A stretch of 64,000 nucleotides of DNA from Platerodrilus igneus (GCA_036346225.1 JARFIW010000170.1:5828501-5892500); one strand, 5' to 3'; positions 46,098-58,945 are shown, counted from the stretch's first letter. Numbers and translations: made by a program. Notes: generated by a model not told the origin, from the letters alone.

Positions 46098-46730
46098 GTC
46101 ATAGCAAGATGTACTTCAAACGGTGCAGAGTGAAGAGGATCTAGAGGAACTCAGTGCTACACAACAAGTGGCAGCTACAGAGCGCTTTGACAATACATCC
46201 ACTTGTATCCCTAGATCACAGATTCAGGAATACTGTGCAGAATCTGTAAAAATCATCTCGATCAAAACATACAACGAGTAAAAGCCAGAGAAGGCTTGGA
46301 AATACAAGTGAAAAAAATGCTAGTAGTGTTTGATGCCAATCACCTAGCTGCTAAGGATGGTGACACCGTAAGAGTAAAGGTTCCAGATGTGGATCGAGCA
46401 AAAAACTGATGCCCGTTTAGTTCTAGCTGTAGTCCCTAAAACAAACGACGGATTCTACAAACTTGGCACTAGAACTGGTGTTCTAAAACAGTTGTACACT
46501 AGATCCCAATTCAGTGTTTGCAAAGAACAATTTATTTCTCACAAGATGACGTTCTTAACGTTGAAGTGTCTTTGAGCACCACTGCAGCAAGTCAGTCTCT
46601 AGGTTCTGGTCAAGGTTTTCAGAAGTGTGGGTGTACAACTAAATGCGCTACAAAGAAGTGCGTATGTCGTAATAACAAACTACTGAGTAATTCAAAGTGT
46701 CACCAGTCCTTAGATTGTACAAATAAATAA
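46098..46730 (+). pseudogene. KRBA2-like integrase-domain protein, 3' part
   Basis: Continuation of the gene at 40538. In order: VLQTVQSEEDLEELSATQQV (about 46115), a linker, a KVPDVDRAK segment (about 46378-46404), then a DARLVLAVV...LGTRTGVLKQLYTRSQF domain and a Cys-rich tail CGCTTKCATKKCVCRNN to a TAA at 46728. One extra A near 46403 and a shift near 46540 break the frame. The cysteine spacing resembles the C-terminus of animal KRBA2-like proteins. Confidence 0.8.
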
Positions 46731-47427
46731 TTTCTGTTTTAAGGTTTTAACCTTTATTGTAATTAGCTTTCTAAAAAAAAATTTTATTTAACTAATTATG
46801 TAACTTTTTCTTCTCACTCTATTTCATGTTCCGATATGTTACAAAACAATCTGCCGTACGTATGTTGCAATTAGATACTACATACTTTGTAACTCAAAGT
46901 GTTATCAGTGCATATAGATATAGATTGCATTAATACAGTACACTACAAACCGTACAAACTAATCACCTATTTTTTATGTTACGTCAATTTGGAGGTAATT
47001 CTTTTTCAGATGTTTGTTATGACCAGCTGTCTGAATTCAAAATAGATGAGTTGATTTTTTTGACAACACTAGAAGCATTATTATCCAGTTTACATATGGT
47101 TCAGCTGGTTGTTTTCCGGCATATATTTCCATATTTGAAGTATAGATGGTTTGTGCATCAACGGGAGCATAAATTTTGATGCCATACTTTACTGGCAACG
47201 CCCTCTAAATTCTTCCAGCATTTCATTAAATTATGAGAATAGAAATAGCAAGCTATGCGAATAGAAAGAGCATTAGATAGAAAGCATAAATAGAGGTAGC
47301 ATTAACTTTAGTAGTTAGATCGTTATGCGCATTGCAAATTGTAAGACATATTAACATTTCCCCTGTGAATAAAAATTGTTTCAATCTTTTGTGAAACTCT
47401 TTTTAAAAAAGCGTTTTTGAGAGAGGC
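46731..47427 (+). repeat. Probable 5' LTR region of the errantivirus (left border unknown)
   Basis: A TATA-like box CATAAATAG (47285-47293) and AATAAA (47368-47373) lie in the right order just upstream of a primer-binding site at 47430, as expected for U3-R-U5. The left LTR end is not identified and the matching right LTR is outside the window, so the first few hundred bases may be flank. The 67-codon frame at 46976 has no motif. Confidence 0.5.
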
Positions 47428-47429
47428 CC

Positions 47430-47445
47430 GCGCAGTCGTTAGGAT
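47430..47445 (+). promoter_or_regulatory. Primer-binding site, tRNA-Ser type
   Basis: GCGCAGTCGTTAGGAT matches the tRNA-Ser-complementary primer site typical of insect errantiviruses of the 17.6/297 group. It would prime minus-strand DNA synthesis and places the LTR end immediately upstream. Confidence 0.7.
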
Positions 47446-48030
47446 GGTTTTGGCAATTTTGGAAACGAAAATTGATCCGTTTTACGGTTTACAAAACAGA
47501 ACGCGAAAGTATACGGGCTTATAGCGAATGTACATCACTAGCACAGTAGTCTTTCTTATATTGTCTATAAAGTGATTCACAAATTAGACGAGCGAAAATC
47601 GTTTGAGGCCGTGACAGCTTTTGGATGATCAGCAAGGAGTGTCTCATGGAAACGGAAACGATTCACAGCAACAAGGAACCTAAGCGAATATTAGGACATG
47701 AAGACGCAAATGGCATAATGTAAGCAGATTTTAAAATTCCTCTTGATTTTCCTATTAAGATTATTGAATTTATATGTAATTATTAACGAATATTGATTGA
47801 TTATTGATTAAGATTTATGAGTGATAATGAGATAGCTGATTTTTATAAACCAATTTCAAGGTTTCAATTTAATAAATTCAGAATTAGAAACTGATAGCAA
47901 TTCAGATAGTATAAATAATCAAATAGAAACTCCACGTGATCGAGATATTTTACGTAATTTAAGAGACTTTCAGAGTAACCTATGTAATAGAATTAATTTA
48001 ATTATAGTAAGTTGTTGTAAAAACCTAAAA

Positions 48031-48985
48031 ATGGCACACGAGCATACGAATTATCAATTATTGAAACTCTATTTAGACGCTATACCATGTTATGATGGCA
48101 ACCTGCACACGTTAACAATTTTTATATCTAACTGCGAAGCTTTAATCAACAATTTTGCCAGTCAAACTGATGTTCAATTAAATAACTTTCTACTAAGAGC
48201 AATTATTGGTAAATTAATTAGTAGAGCACAAATATTACTCGGATCTCGGTGTGAACTAAAATCTTGGAACGAAATAAAAGACTCGCTAAGTTTATCATTT
48301 GGTGATCAAAGAGATATTGATTGTCTAGTTCAAGATCTAATAATTTTACGCCCTAATAAAAACGAAAGCCCCTACAATTTTGGGATGCGATGTCAGGACT
48401 CTAGGAGCTTAATATTGTCAAAATTAAACTCATTAACTGTTTCAGCTGATGAACTTAAAATACGCCTAAAAAACTACGACGATCTCGCACTAAAAACTTA
48501 CATCCGCGGCTTACCATTATCAATTCAAACAAACGTAAGATTAAGAAATCCCGATAGCTTAGAAAGGGCAATGGGTCTGGTTATTGAAGAAGAAAACTTT
48601 TTATATAGCACGCAAAGAGTCAACAACCTAAACTCAAACTCAAACTTTAGACCGGACACGAGACACGCCAAACAAATAATACGCACAGTAGTAATTATTT
48701 TCACAAGCCCAGTTTTATAAACCCAAATTTCAGAAATGTTTAGAATGCGTCGAATGGTCATGCACCGCAAGCGCATCATCAATTCTCCAACTCAAATAGG
48801 TTTTGTACGCGTAATACCCAAAATACATTTAGTCCAAGCCCGCCTTTAAATTACAGATTCCCAGCACAAAATATTTCTTCGCAATACAACAGACCAAATT
48901 TTGGCAATTCATCTCAAAGATTTAACCAAAGTCGAATAAGTCATCCTCAAAATTTTGTTAGACCAGAGCCAATGGATACATCTTT
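48031..48985 (+). pseudogene. gag: Errantivirus Gag
   Basis: Capsid-type Gag of the errantivirus kind: a 229-codon frame (48031-48720) with the capsid-like helical region, for example WNEIKDSLSLSFGDQRD (about residues 73-89), then the nucleic-acid-binding tail in a shifted frame to about 48985, rich in Asn/Ser/Phe and ending near RPEPMDTS (about 48960). No zinc knuckle is present, as is usual for errantivirus Gag. A frameshift near 48690 and a later stop break it. Confidence 0.8.
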
Positions 48986-49276
48986 AGGAGTTTCAGCCCC
49001 AGTATGAAACAATTCACACAGAATGTTTATCAGAACGTTAGTAATCCGAACCTTAGACAGTCAGCAGAGATTACGTTGAACTGGGAAATCACACGTTAAA
49101 CTGTAATTACAATCCTGGTGATATGCATCGTTACGATGAAGCTTTTTACTCAGATTCATTCGATCCTCCGTAAGCAGAGTGTTCAGATAACAATGGTGTG
49201 AATTTCAATAATACTTCTAACACTGATAGAATTACTGCAAACGTAAATTTTCAATAAACCTCACACATAGACGTCA

Positions 49277-49662
49277 TGAGGTGATTGTTTTAAATGCAAT
49301 CAGACACGACCTTCCATATGTAATAATTAAAGAAATTAATGCAAAATTCCTCATAGACACCGGTAGGTAGTACACGTAGCTTAATGGATCCTGAAATAGC
49401 GAATAACTTGTACCCAAATTATATTTATCTTGAAATATTTAGCATTCAATCGGCTCACAACACTTCTCTGCATAACAAAATTGCTCATATACCATTATTA
49501 GATCTAAAGATTTTCATAAGTTTTATTTATTACAATTTAGCAATGAAAATCAAGGAATTATAGGCATAGATTTACTTGTACAATTGAACGCAACTATAAA
49601 TTTGACTAAAAACCAATTAATAACACCTCATGCAATTATTCCCCTTAATTTAAGTGTACAAT
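49277..49662 (+). pseudogene. pol: Errantivirus protease region (start of pol)
   Basis: Aspartic protease motif FLIDTG (about 49350) followed at once by a stop, then decayed flap and linker sequence (SLMDPEIANNLYPNYI, about 49382). Several stops and shifts. It is cut at 49663-49671 by the CR1-type LINE; pol resumes at 54298. Confidence 0.7.
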
Positions 49663-49821
49663 CTAATAGATAGATAGATAGATATATATTTGTACCCATA
49701 TAGAATGGTAGTTACACTTATCCCTTTAAATAATACAATAAAAACTTTAAAAATACAAAGTTACATCTAAAATAAATAACAAATTACACATTAAATAATT
49801 TAAAATAACATACTAAAAGTA

Positions 49822-52640
49822 CTAGTCAAAGACATCCTCCAGAAATTTCTCTATGGTATAAAAACATCGTTCGCGTAACAAGGCTAAAAGCGCACTTTTA
49901 AAAGCAAATAGATTATTTAGGTCTTTGGTCGAGGCTGGGAGTTTATTATATAAAGTAGGGGCCATATACCAGAACGATCGTTTAAATCGTGTTGAAGTAG
50001 GCCCAGGACAATGTATAGCGTTGGAATTTCGGGTGTTGTAACCATAAACAGAATTTGTTATGGGAAAGTTAGATCGATACTTGTAAAATAATAGGAGGGT
50101 ATCACAAATGAATGCTGAAGCATAAGTGAGAACGTTAAGTTTTTTAAATAATGGTTTGCAATGAGTATACCTAGAGGTTTTGCAGACTATCCTAATTGCT
50201 TTCTTTTGCAGTTTAAATATTATTTTAATGTTTTTGAGAGAGCTGTTGCTCCGAAAAGCTAGTCCATATCGCATTTTTGAGTCAAATAGTGCATAGTATG
50301 CATTAAGAGTGCCAATTTCCGTTGATACCCTGGACACAGATCTAATAGCGTAGCAAGCAGAAGCTAAGGAATTAGCAAGCTTGGTTACATGCTCATTCCA
50401 GGTAAGGTTGCAATCAACCGTCAGACCTAGAAATTTGGTAGAAGTGAAACAGTTTAAATTACTGATCTGTTTAATTTCTTTAATGCAATTCCAACCCTTG
50501 AAGGTCATGGAACAAGTTTTTTCGACGTTTACCGAAAGCTTATTTATCTTAAACCAATTACTGGCTGATGACATGTCTGAAGAGATGTGAGATTCAAGTG
50601 AAGTGATCGAAGAAGATTCCCAACTTAAGCTAATATCGTCCGCAAACAAGGTGACAGATGCGTATCTGATAGAAGTTACAAAGTCATTGATAAAAAATAA
50701 AAACAGTATAGGCCCCAATACAGACCCTTGAGGCACACCTAGTTTTATTTCAAGTTTCGAAGATACATTATAATTTCCATTTCAAACTGATTGCATACGT
50801 TCTCCAAGATATGATTGGAACCAATCATTGGGGATACCCCTTACTTCATAAAAATAAAGTTTTTTTAATAGTATCTCGTGATTTACAGAGTCAAAAGCTT
50901 TACTTATATCTACGAATACAGCAAAAGAAAAGGAATTTACAGTGTTTATACTTGAATAAACATTAGTGAAAAAATTATAAATAGCATCCTTTGTTGATTT
51001 TTTCACACAAAAACCAAATTGAGTTGAAGCGAAAAAATCAAATTTATTAACAAAACTTAAGAGCCTGGATTTGACTAATGTCTCAATAATCTTTGAAAAA
51101 CTGACAACAATGATATTGGGCGGAAATTATTTACCACAAATAAACCTCCTTTGTGTAGAGGGATGACAATTGCATGTTTAAGACAGTCTGGGAAAATCCC
51201 TAAAAAGAAAGAGTCGTTTATGAGATCCGAAAGATGAATTAGAATGTTCTCAGGAAGATTGAGAAGTATTTTTGCAGGTATATTATCAGCACCAGAGCAA
51301 CTTTTATTTTTAAACAAACTAATTACTTCCCTTACTTCTTGATAGCTTGTAGGACGGAGCATGAAATTATTAGGGTTAGATTGTTTATTTGTATACAAAT
51401 AATCGCTTGAAGCGGCAATGGAAACATGATTATTAGATACTAGGGAATAAGCTGCATTTACAAAATGTAAATTTAAGGTATCCGCTACCTTATAATCAAG
51501 ACAGTTATTCAAAGATATGGCCCTTATAGCAGGATTAGTTCTTCCTGTTACCTCATTTATGATATGCCATAATTCTTTTTGTTTGCGTTTTGATACCAAG
51601 ATTCGTTTAGTCATTGTAGTAATTTTTGCTAACTTGATTACAGATTCAAATATTTTCTTATAATTTAAATAATAGTTCCTTATAAATAATGAGTTAGGAT
51701 AATGCTTGTATAAATAGTGTAAATATTTTTTATTTGTTGCAGAAATACGAATACCATTTGTCAACCAGGATTTATTATGCTTTTGTTTATATTCTTGAAG
51801 TGGAAATGGTTTTTCAAAAGCTATCGAGAGGGCTGAAACTAGTGCTAAAAAATTTTGATTTAAACTCGGTAATGACTTAGAGGTATCAATCTGAGAGCTT
51901 AGTATTGCAAATTTAGATTTAGTTTTGTGATTAAAAACACGTCGTTTAATACCCTTTGAGCTATCCGGGTATAATGAAGTGCAAGAGAAATAAAAGAATT
52001 CATGGTCAGACAAGTCATTACTTATAGGTTCAGAACATAGGATCGCAGAGGAATAAATATTTGAAATAATGTAGTCAATACAAGAAGCGAATTTTGAAGA
52101 TAGACGTGTATCGTAGTGAACCTCCATAGTCATATTATACAACAACAATAAACGCTTAAAATTAATTAAATTTCTATCAGAAGAATTATTATAATTTAAG
52201 TTAAAGTCACCAGTTAAGATGACTTTACTATGAACTGAAGTTGCATTAAGGATTGTATCCAGGGCATCAAGGAAGTAGTCAATGTTACCGGTAGGTGATC
52301 GATAAATGCAAAAGATATGTAGATTATTAAATTTAGAATAGACATGACTAACCTCAAAGGTGGATTCAACCTTCAAGTGATCAAAGGTGAATTTGCTTTC
52401 ACAATTGAAATTAACAGTACTATATATTGCCGTGCCTCCATGTTGCAGAGAGTTCTGCAAAAAATATTAATAAGATTATAGTTGTCAATATGGATATATT
52501 CATTGGGATTTAACCAATGTTCTGTTATGCATAATATGAAAGGAAAATTTAAAGATTCTAATATAATTAATAAGCTATCAACCTTGTTACGCAAACTACG
52601 AATATTAAGTAATAGAAGTGAAAAGGGAATGTCTGGCGAA
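49822..52640 (-). pseudogene. CR1-type LINE ORF2: endonuclease and RT
   Basis: Endonuclease: LLNIRSLRNKVDSL (about 52620), CITEHWL (about 52510), LTGDFNLNY (about 52225) and LSDHEFF (about 52000). [11 protein letters not shown] (about 51110), [14 protein letters not shown] (about 50910), PQGSVLGPILF (about 50735) and FADDISLSW (about 50640), with the C-terminus to 49822. Breaks are a frameshift near 52460, a frameshift near 51090 and an in-frame TGA near 50779. All catalytic motifs are present, with FADD in place of YADD as is common in this group. Confidence 0.88.
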
Positions 52641-52647
52641 TGCTTAT

Positions 52648-54210
52648 TTAAAAAAACGATTTGCTATTAAAATCACATGTACTAGGCGGAAAAGAGTTAT
52701 TTTTGTCAGCAGTAGTGTTTAGTGAATCCTCATAAGTATTAATATAAGAATCTAGTAAGGATTCAATTGAATTGGTACAAGTATTATTAATACTAATTTT
52801 AATGCTCACCAGGCTGTTTTTGATAGCAAGAAAATTAGGAAAATACGAAGTGAATTTATTTGTACTTTGCACTACATGTTGAAGAAGAAAAACTTTCCCG
52901 TTATATTTCATGTGAAGTCCATGACGGGTGAAATGATCCACAGATAATATACTATTAATATCAAAGTAATTAAACACAGCATTCGAAGATGTGAGAAAAT
53001 CATATATTTCAAGGTTTAAGGAATGAATGATCTGATTCAACACTATACGGCCCTTCCAGAACGGTGCGGCAATCAAGTGAAGGTTTGTGCAATCTGCGAT
53101 ATTCTTTAATAAATACAATGTTGCAAGAGGTACTTTAGAACCTTTCAAAGCATTGCCAATGCCACCTAGTATAATAATAGAATCAAGTTTAGAGAAATCA
53201 CTGAGTACTGCTGACACATTCTTTATATACTGTTCTAATGTTGCACTGGGTTTACATTCTACATAAATTGTGTAGGAATCAGACCCTAATAGAGAATATA
53301 GGATTTCAGAAAATCGTCTAACATGGCTATCACCAAACACAGCAATTTTTCGTTTGTAGGTAGATGTTATTGTTCTGATATTACACTTAGGTACTTCATT
53401 TTCATTAACAAATGGAGCATTCTTAGTAGCTGCATTACTAAGTTCTTCTTGTAGCGAGACATTATAATTTTCTTTGCTAGAATTTGAACTAGGTACATAA
53501 TGTAATTTAACACCTCGATTTGTGCCACGTGGATGGACATGTGCCGGTATTTGATTTGTGGTCAACTGCTCATGGTCAATCTTTCCCAAATTTTCCTGCT
53601 CAGTTTGCAAAGCAACACTAACTGAACAGTTGTCATCCCCCCATTTATACTCAGTTTGAGAGCATACGTTAACACAAAACTTTTCCTTATGCACATTCAG
53701 ATAAGGATCAAGACCACTAGCATCAGGTGTTTGCGTAGTTTTATTAGTTAGTGCCAGATTTTCAATTTTTTTATTATCTTCTAGTTTCATTTTGAGAGTT
53801 AACAGTTCATTTTCAAGTATCTTAGTTTTATGGGAAAATTCTTTTATTTGTAGTTGATTTTCTTTATTTGTATTTGATAAGGAATCTTCCATATTAACAC
53901 TCTCTTCAAGACAAGTATCTAGTTGAGCGGTGAGATGTTGAATATGACGTCCCAGACTGTCACCTTCAATTTTCAGATTTTCATTCTCTAATTTTAGGTT
54001 GCATATATCCTCAGTTAATTTGTTATATGCATGCAGTGTAATGGTCATCTTTGAACTATTGCAACAGCTAACTTTAAAGTTTTCAATTTTTGTGAATTTT
54101 TTTATTTTTGATTCAAGACAGCTCTTGTGATATATAGCATTACAGTTTACACAGATATAGTTACTATGGAACTTAGCACGACAACAGTTAAATACAAATC
54201 GTTCAGACAT
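52648..54210 (-). CDS. CR1-type LINE ORF1 with esterase domain, intact
   Basis: An uninterrupted 520-residue protein. Residues about 9-50 form a cysteine/histidine finger (CCRAKFHSNYICVNCNAIYH); residues about 60-160 look like a coiled coil; residues about 286-420 are an SGNH/GDSL-type hydrolase: IAVFGDSHVRRF (nucleophile block), IIILGGIGNA and DHFTRHGLH (Asp/His block). ORF1 esterases are characteristic of CR1-clade LINEs. The Met at 54210 is the first in frame, close behind the 5' border at 54297. The start of ORF2 is just downstream. Confidence 0.9.
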   Translation of the reverse strand: MSERFVFNCCRAKFHSNYICVNCNAIYHKSCLESKIKKFTKIENFKVSCCNSSKMTITLHAYNKLTEDICNLKLENENLKIEGDSLGRHIQHLTAQLDTCLEESVNMEDSLSNTNKENQLQIKEFSHKTKILENELLTLKMKLEDNKKIENLALTNKTTQTPDASGLDPYLNVHKEKFCVNVCSQTEYKWGDDNCSVSVALQTEQENLGKIDHEQLTTNQIPAHVHPRGTNRGVKLHYVPSSNSSKENYNVSLQEELSNAATKNAPFVNENEVPKCNIRTITSTYKRKIAVFGDSHVRRFSEILYSLLGSDSYTIYVECKPSATLEQYIKNVSAVLSDFSKLDSIIILGGIGNALKGSKVPLATLYLLKNIADCTNLHLIAAPFWKGRIVLNQIIHSLNLEIYDFLTSSNAVFNYFDINSILSVDHFTRHGLHMKYNGKVFLLQHVVQSTNKFTSYFPNFLAIKNSLVSIKISINNTCTNSIESLLDSYINTYEDSLNTTADKNNSFPPSTCDFNSKSFF

Positions 54211-54297
54211 GATAGAGTATAGGATACTTTGACGATGGACACAAAATTGAGAAGTGAGGAAAGGTAAGTGAATATAAACTCTTCACACTAGAAATCC

Positions 54298-55170
54298 CTA
54301 ATAGATTTAAGACGTATGTGTTTAGTATTCCTGCCCGTTGTAGGCAAGTGACAAAAATTCCTGTAAAATTAGCTAACGGACTCCGTATTTTAAACTACGA
54401 AAACCTTGGGACTGGAACAGACATGCCGAAGGCTTTGGTGAATTTGTTAATTATTTTGCACCCACAATAATTACCAACGCGAATGAAAACTCTACGGAAA
54501 TCACAATAACTGAACCTCTAGATATTGAACCCATATACGAAGTTGACGTAAATTTTATCCAAAAATTAGTCGAGAATTTTGACTTACAAAACTCTCACTC
54601 ATATGACAACAAATTAAAGGAGAATCAAAAAACCTCAGACTGGACCACTGTAATAAAGAAGAAAAAGACAAAATTAGGAAACTTTGTTTAGACTATCGTG
54701 ACGTATTTTATTGTGAAAGAATCCCCCTCAGTTTTACAAGCAAAATTAAGCACAAAATTAATTTAAAAGACGAAACGCCTATTTTTACAAGATCATACTG
54801 TTTACCCGAAATTCACAGTGACGAGGCCAAACGACAAATAAACAAAATGTTAGATCAAGGGATAATCGAGGACAGCGTATCACCTTGGTCATCACCAATC
54901 TGGATGGTACCAAAAAAACTGGACGCGTCCGGACAAAAAAAAATGGAGACTTGTTATTGACTATCGAAAGCTTAACGAAAAGACAGTTCCCGACAAGTAC
55001 CCTTTGCCAAATATCTACGAAATTTTGGACAACCTTGGTCAAGCAAACTATTTTAGCACCCTGGACCTCGCCAGCGGATTTTTCCAAATTGAGATGGACG
55101 CCTAGGACGCACAAAGAACTGCTTTTACAACTCCGCAAGGACATTGTCAATTTAAACGTATGCCCTTGGG
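54298..55170 (+). pseudogene. pol: Errantivirus pol: linker and N-terminal RT
   Basis: Resumes pol after the LINE with SIPARCRQVTKIPVKL (about 54330), a linker, then DYRDVFYCERIP (about 54690), [16 protein letters not shown] (about 54850), an RT palm start [17 protein letters not shown] (about 54958) and [14 protein letters not shown] (catalytic Asp, about 55060). There is one extra A in an A-run near 54940 and a TAG (55103) where Lys is expected. The second LINE cuts it just after KRMPLG (about 55160). Confidence 0.85.
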
Positions 55171-55284
55171 ATTTGCGTGATGTTCGTCTCGGTATAAAGA
55201 CGTATATTGGTGTCGCTCCGTGCTAATATCAATATTAATACCTTACATCATTTTATGTGTGTGTATTATTACTGTTATCTTACT

Positions 55285-55912
55285 ATGCCTTTTACTCGAG
55301 AACAGATGAATGATATTACTGATATCATTAAACAATCCATAACTAACTTAATGCAAGATGTCAAGTTCATGGAGGTCATCCCTGAGAGAGTGTCCAATAG
55401 AATAATGCAATCCTTAGAACATAAGCTGGCTGGTTTACACAAAACTATAGGTGAACTTAAAAAAGAAAATGTCGATTTAAAAATAAAGCTAGATGACCTA
55501 GAAAACTACACTCGTCGAAATAATATAAGAATTTTTGGTATGGAAGAAAAGGTTGATGTAGAAACTGTTAACTGTGATTCCTAAATTGTTTACGGAGAAG
55601 TTAGGTATTAGAATTACAGAAGCTGATATAGATGTGTGTCACAGGGTTGGAAAAATAATTAGTGAAAAGGCACGGGCTGTTATTGTTAAGTTCATGGCTC
55701 ACAGAAGTAAATATATGGTTTTAAGTAATAAAAAATTGTTAAAGGGTTCCAGTATTCGAATAGTAGAAGATTTATCTGGGCATAAATATTTGCTTTACCA
55801 GGAATGCTTAAAAAGATATGAAAGAGGTAAAGTATGGTCAATCAATGGAAATATTTTTGTTATCAAAAACGGTCAACGAACTAAGGTCACTGATATCAGA
55901 CCTATAAACTAG
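55285..55912 (+). pseudogene. LINE ORF1 (L1-type, coiled coil plus RRM)
   Basis: N-terminal helical/coiled-coil part (MPFTREQMNDITDIIK..., start at 55285), ENYTRRNNIRIFGM at its end, then, in a second frame from 55574, CHRVGK, ARAVIVKFMAHRSK and GSSIRIVEDLSGHKY, which resemble the RNA-recognition and C-terminal domains of L1 ORF1p-like proteins. A single frameshift lies near 55575. The product would coat LINE RNA. Confidence 0.75.
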
Positions 55913-56171
55913 AATAGATTTACGTCCAGCTTGTGTGTTCGTTGTTTATTAGTATTATATAGTAATTTAGTTTGTAATGTTTAAGGAAAATCATAGTTGA
56001 TTATTAATTTACTGGTGTAGGGTCAATTGGTTGTATAGTGTAATCAATTTATTTAGCATGTGAGTGGCCGCAAGTAGTTTTTACGGCAACCCCTATTATA
56101 GCAATTGATTATTCCCTTTATTCAGTATTTACAATAAATTAACAAATTTATTTTAAGTAGTTATTGTAATT

Positions 56172-58945
56172 ATGCAACAACTTAAGTTAGCACATTTAAA
56201 CGTTCGCTCATTGCAGCCACATTTTCAGCAAGTTAAGGAGGTGATTTTGTTGAATAATTTTGACATATTCGGAGCTAGCGAAACCTGGCTTCAGCAACAT
56301 ATTACATCTGACAAAGTTAGTATTATGAATTATAATATTGTTCGTAAAGATAGACATACTTGTGGAGGGGGAGTTGCAATATATGTTAAGAATACCATTA
56401 AATATGATATTATAGAAACAAGTAGTGAAATCGAGCAACTATGGATTAAATGCAAAGTATCAGGTCATGTGTTTTCTGTTGGTGTAATTTATAATCCTCA
56501 TAGAAGGTATTATAAGGAATTTTTTGATGTATTAGAAGATAGTATAAGAGATACTTTACTCGAGGCTGATACAGTATTTTGCATGGGTGACACGAATGTA
56601 GATTTATTTTATTTTGGTAGTGTGGAAAGTAAATATGCTAATAGGCTTTTTGAAGATATAGGATTTAAACAAATGGTCAATCAAGCTACTAGGGTAACTC
56701 TGAACTCGGCAACATTGATTGACTATATTATTACAAACAAACCCGAACTTATTAGCATAATCGGTATATTACCCTTCGACTATGCTGATCATCATTTGGT
56801 ATACTGTGAAGTTACAATTAAATCGCAGGTGCAACGATTAGTTTATAAAACCTTTCGCAACTTAAAAAAATTAAACTACAAGCTATTTAAGGATTCGTTA
56901 ATGGCAATACCATGGAGAAATATATATGATTATGACACTGTAGATGATAAAGCCGAGTTTCTCACCTCAAACTTAATAACTCTTTTAAATATGCATGTAC
57001 CTGTAGAAACCTGCAGAATTACCAAACATTATGCGCCGTGGCTTTCTGATGATATAAAAGTTATCATGAAAGTGAGGGACCGTGCTTTGGTTAAGTTTAA
57101 GCAAAGTCATGCTGCTAGTGACTGGATGCAATATAAACAATTTAGAAATATGGTAAACTATTCCGTTAGGCGAGCTAAAAAGTTGCATTTTGAGAGTGTT
57201 TTTGAAAATGTAGTAGTAAAAGATGTGGATGGAGATTAAAAAGCTAACTAACCGTAGTAAGTTGAATACTTTGCCATGCCATTTAAACAATGCGGAAAAT
57301 ATTAATAATTATCTTATTAATTCACTAATTTCCATACCACCAGATGTTGAAACAATACATTTTATAATTCTAACGTCCTGGCAGGGTGGATGAGCATTTT
57401 AAATTTCAAGTAGTTACAGAACTACAGGTATTCGATATTATAAATAAAATTAGTAGTAATGCAACTGGGTTGGATAATATTAATATATTTACCATCAAAC
57501 TGTGTATTCCACTTCTACTGCCATACATTACGCATATTATGAATTACTGTCTAGTTCATAGTGGTTTTCCAACAATATGGAAAAGGGCACAAGTGATTCC
57601 ACTTCCTAAAATCTCAGATCCTAAGACTTTTAAAGATATTCGTCCCATTAGTATTTTACCAACTTTTTCAAAAATATTAGAAAAAATTATGAACATCCAA
57701 CTTAGAACTTACTTAGAGAAACATAACATTCTACCGTTGCACCAATCTGGTTTTAGAGAAAACCATAGTTGCTCGACTGCATTATTACATATTACCGATG
57801 ATATACTAAAAGCATGTGATGATGGTAAAATAACCTGTTTAGTACTGCTTGATTACTCCAAGGCTTTTGACACCATAAATCATGTAACACTACTGGCCAT
57901 TCTACATTATATTGGATTAGATTCGTCAGCTATTAACCTAGTGCAGCAATATTTAAGTAACAGATATCAATGTGTTGAAACGGATAATGATATGTCGGTC
58001 TTAAAAAAAGTTACTTTAGGTGTGCCACAGGGATCAATTATGGGTCCATTACTATTCATAGTCTATACGTCATGCATGCAGACATGTTTATTGTGGAGTA
58101 ATCTTCATTTGTATGCGGATGATACCCAGCTATACATGTCTTTTCAAGTCGATGAAATTGCACAAACTAATGCTGCGCTGAATTATGATTTATCTCAAAT
58201 AATGAATTTCTTTAAAAAGCACAGCCTGTGTCTTAATACTAGCAAAACGGATATGGTTATATTTGGCAGTCGTGTTAACAAACTTAAAGCAGTTGATTTT
58301 TGTCTCAATATTGGTGATACTGTATTAAGTGGTAAAAATGATCTTAAATGCCTTGGAGTGCATATTGATGCAGGACTGCGATTTTCCAATCACGTATCTA
58401 AATGCATGCAGAAGGCATATGGTAACCTAAAAAGTATCTACCCAAATAGGCATTTGTTTTCTGTTCAAACTAAAAAACTTTTATGTAATTCACTCGTGCT
58501 CTCTCATTTAGATTTTGCGGATACAGTGTATGGTTCTTGTCTCACTGTAGTAGACCAAAATAAAATTCAAAAGGTTTAAAATTCTTGTCTCCGTATGATA
58601 TACGGGGTAAGAAAATATGAACATATTAGCTCTAAAAGAGTGGAAGCGCAATGGCTTAGTATGATTAATAGACGGACACTACATGCGCTGACTCTCTTTC
58701 ATAAAATTATATTAACAAAAACACCGCGGTACTTGTATAATAAAATTACTTTCCGCACTGACGTTCATAATGTGAACCTTAGATTTAAGGGTGCTTTAAC
58801 TCCTCCATCACATGTTAGTGCTATATATGAACGCTCATTTACTTATTGCATCGCTAAACACTATAATAATGTTTCACTAAACATGAGGACATTGTTAGTA
58901 ATGTCTTTTAAAAAAGCTATGTTTCAAATGCTTGCTGGAATGTAG
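56172..58945 (+). pseudogene. LINE ORF2: endonuclease and reverse transcriptase
   Basis: Endonuclease open from 56172 to 57239: LAHLNVRSLQPHF, ASETWLQQH, CMGDTNVDLF and LIDYII; the usual SDH reads ADH. Then frame breaks between 57235 and 57386. RT open from 57386 to 58579: RPISILPTFSKILEK, LLDYSKAFDTINH (about 57850), GVPQGSIMGPLLF (about 58020), YADDTQLYM (about 58111). A TAA at 58577, probably from CAA, precedes the C-terminal piece (58595-58945). Confidence 0.88.

Larger units (their letters stand above)
49672..54297 (-). mobile_element. CR1-type LINE, nearly intact, in errantivirus pol
   Basis: A 4626-bp minus-strand non-LTR retrotransposon with a TATC-repeat 3' tail (plus-strand AGATAGATAGATAG, 49672 onward). 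It is flanked by a 9-bp duplication CTAATAGAT (49663-49671 and 54298-54306). The interrupted pol frame makes sense across the duplication, which supports the borders. ORF1 is open and ORF2 has two frameshifts and one stop, so this is the best preserved element here. Confidence 0.9.

Noticed and set aside
46976..47179. 67-codon frame upstream of the errantivirus
   Set aside because: No motif and it lies in the probable LTR or flank.
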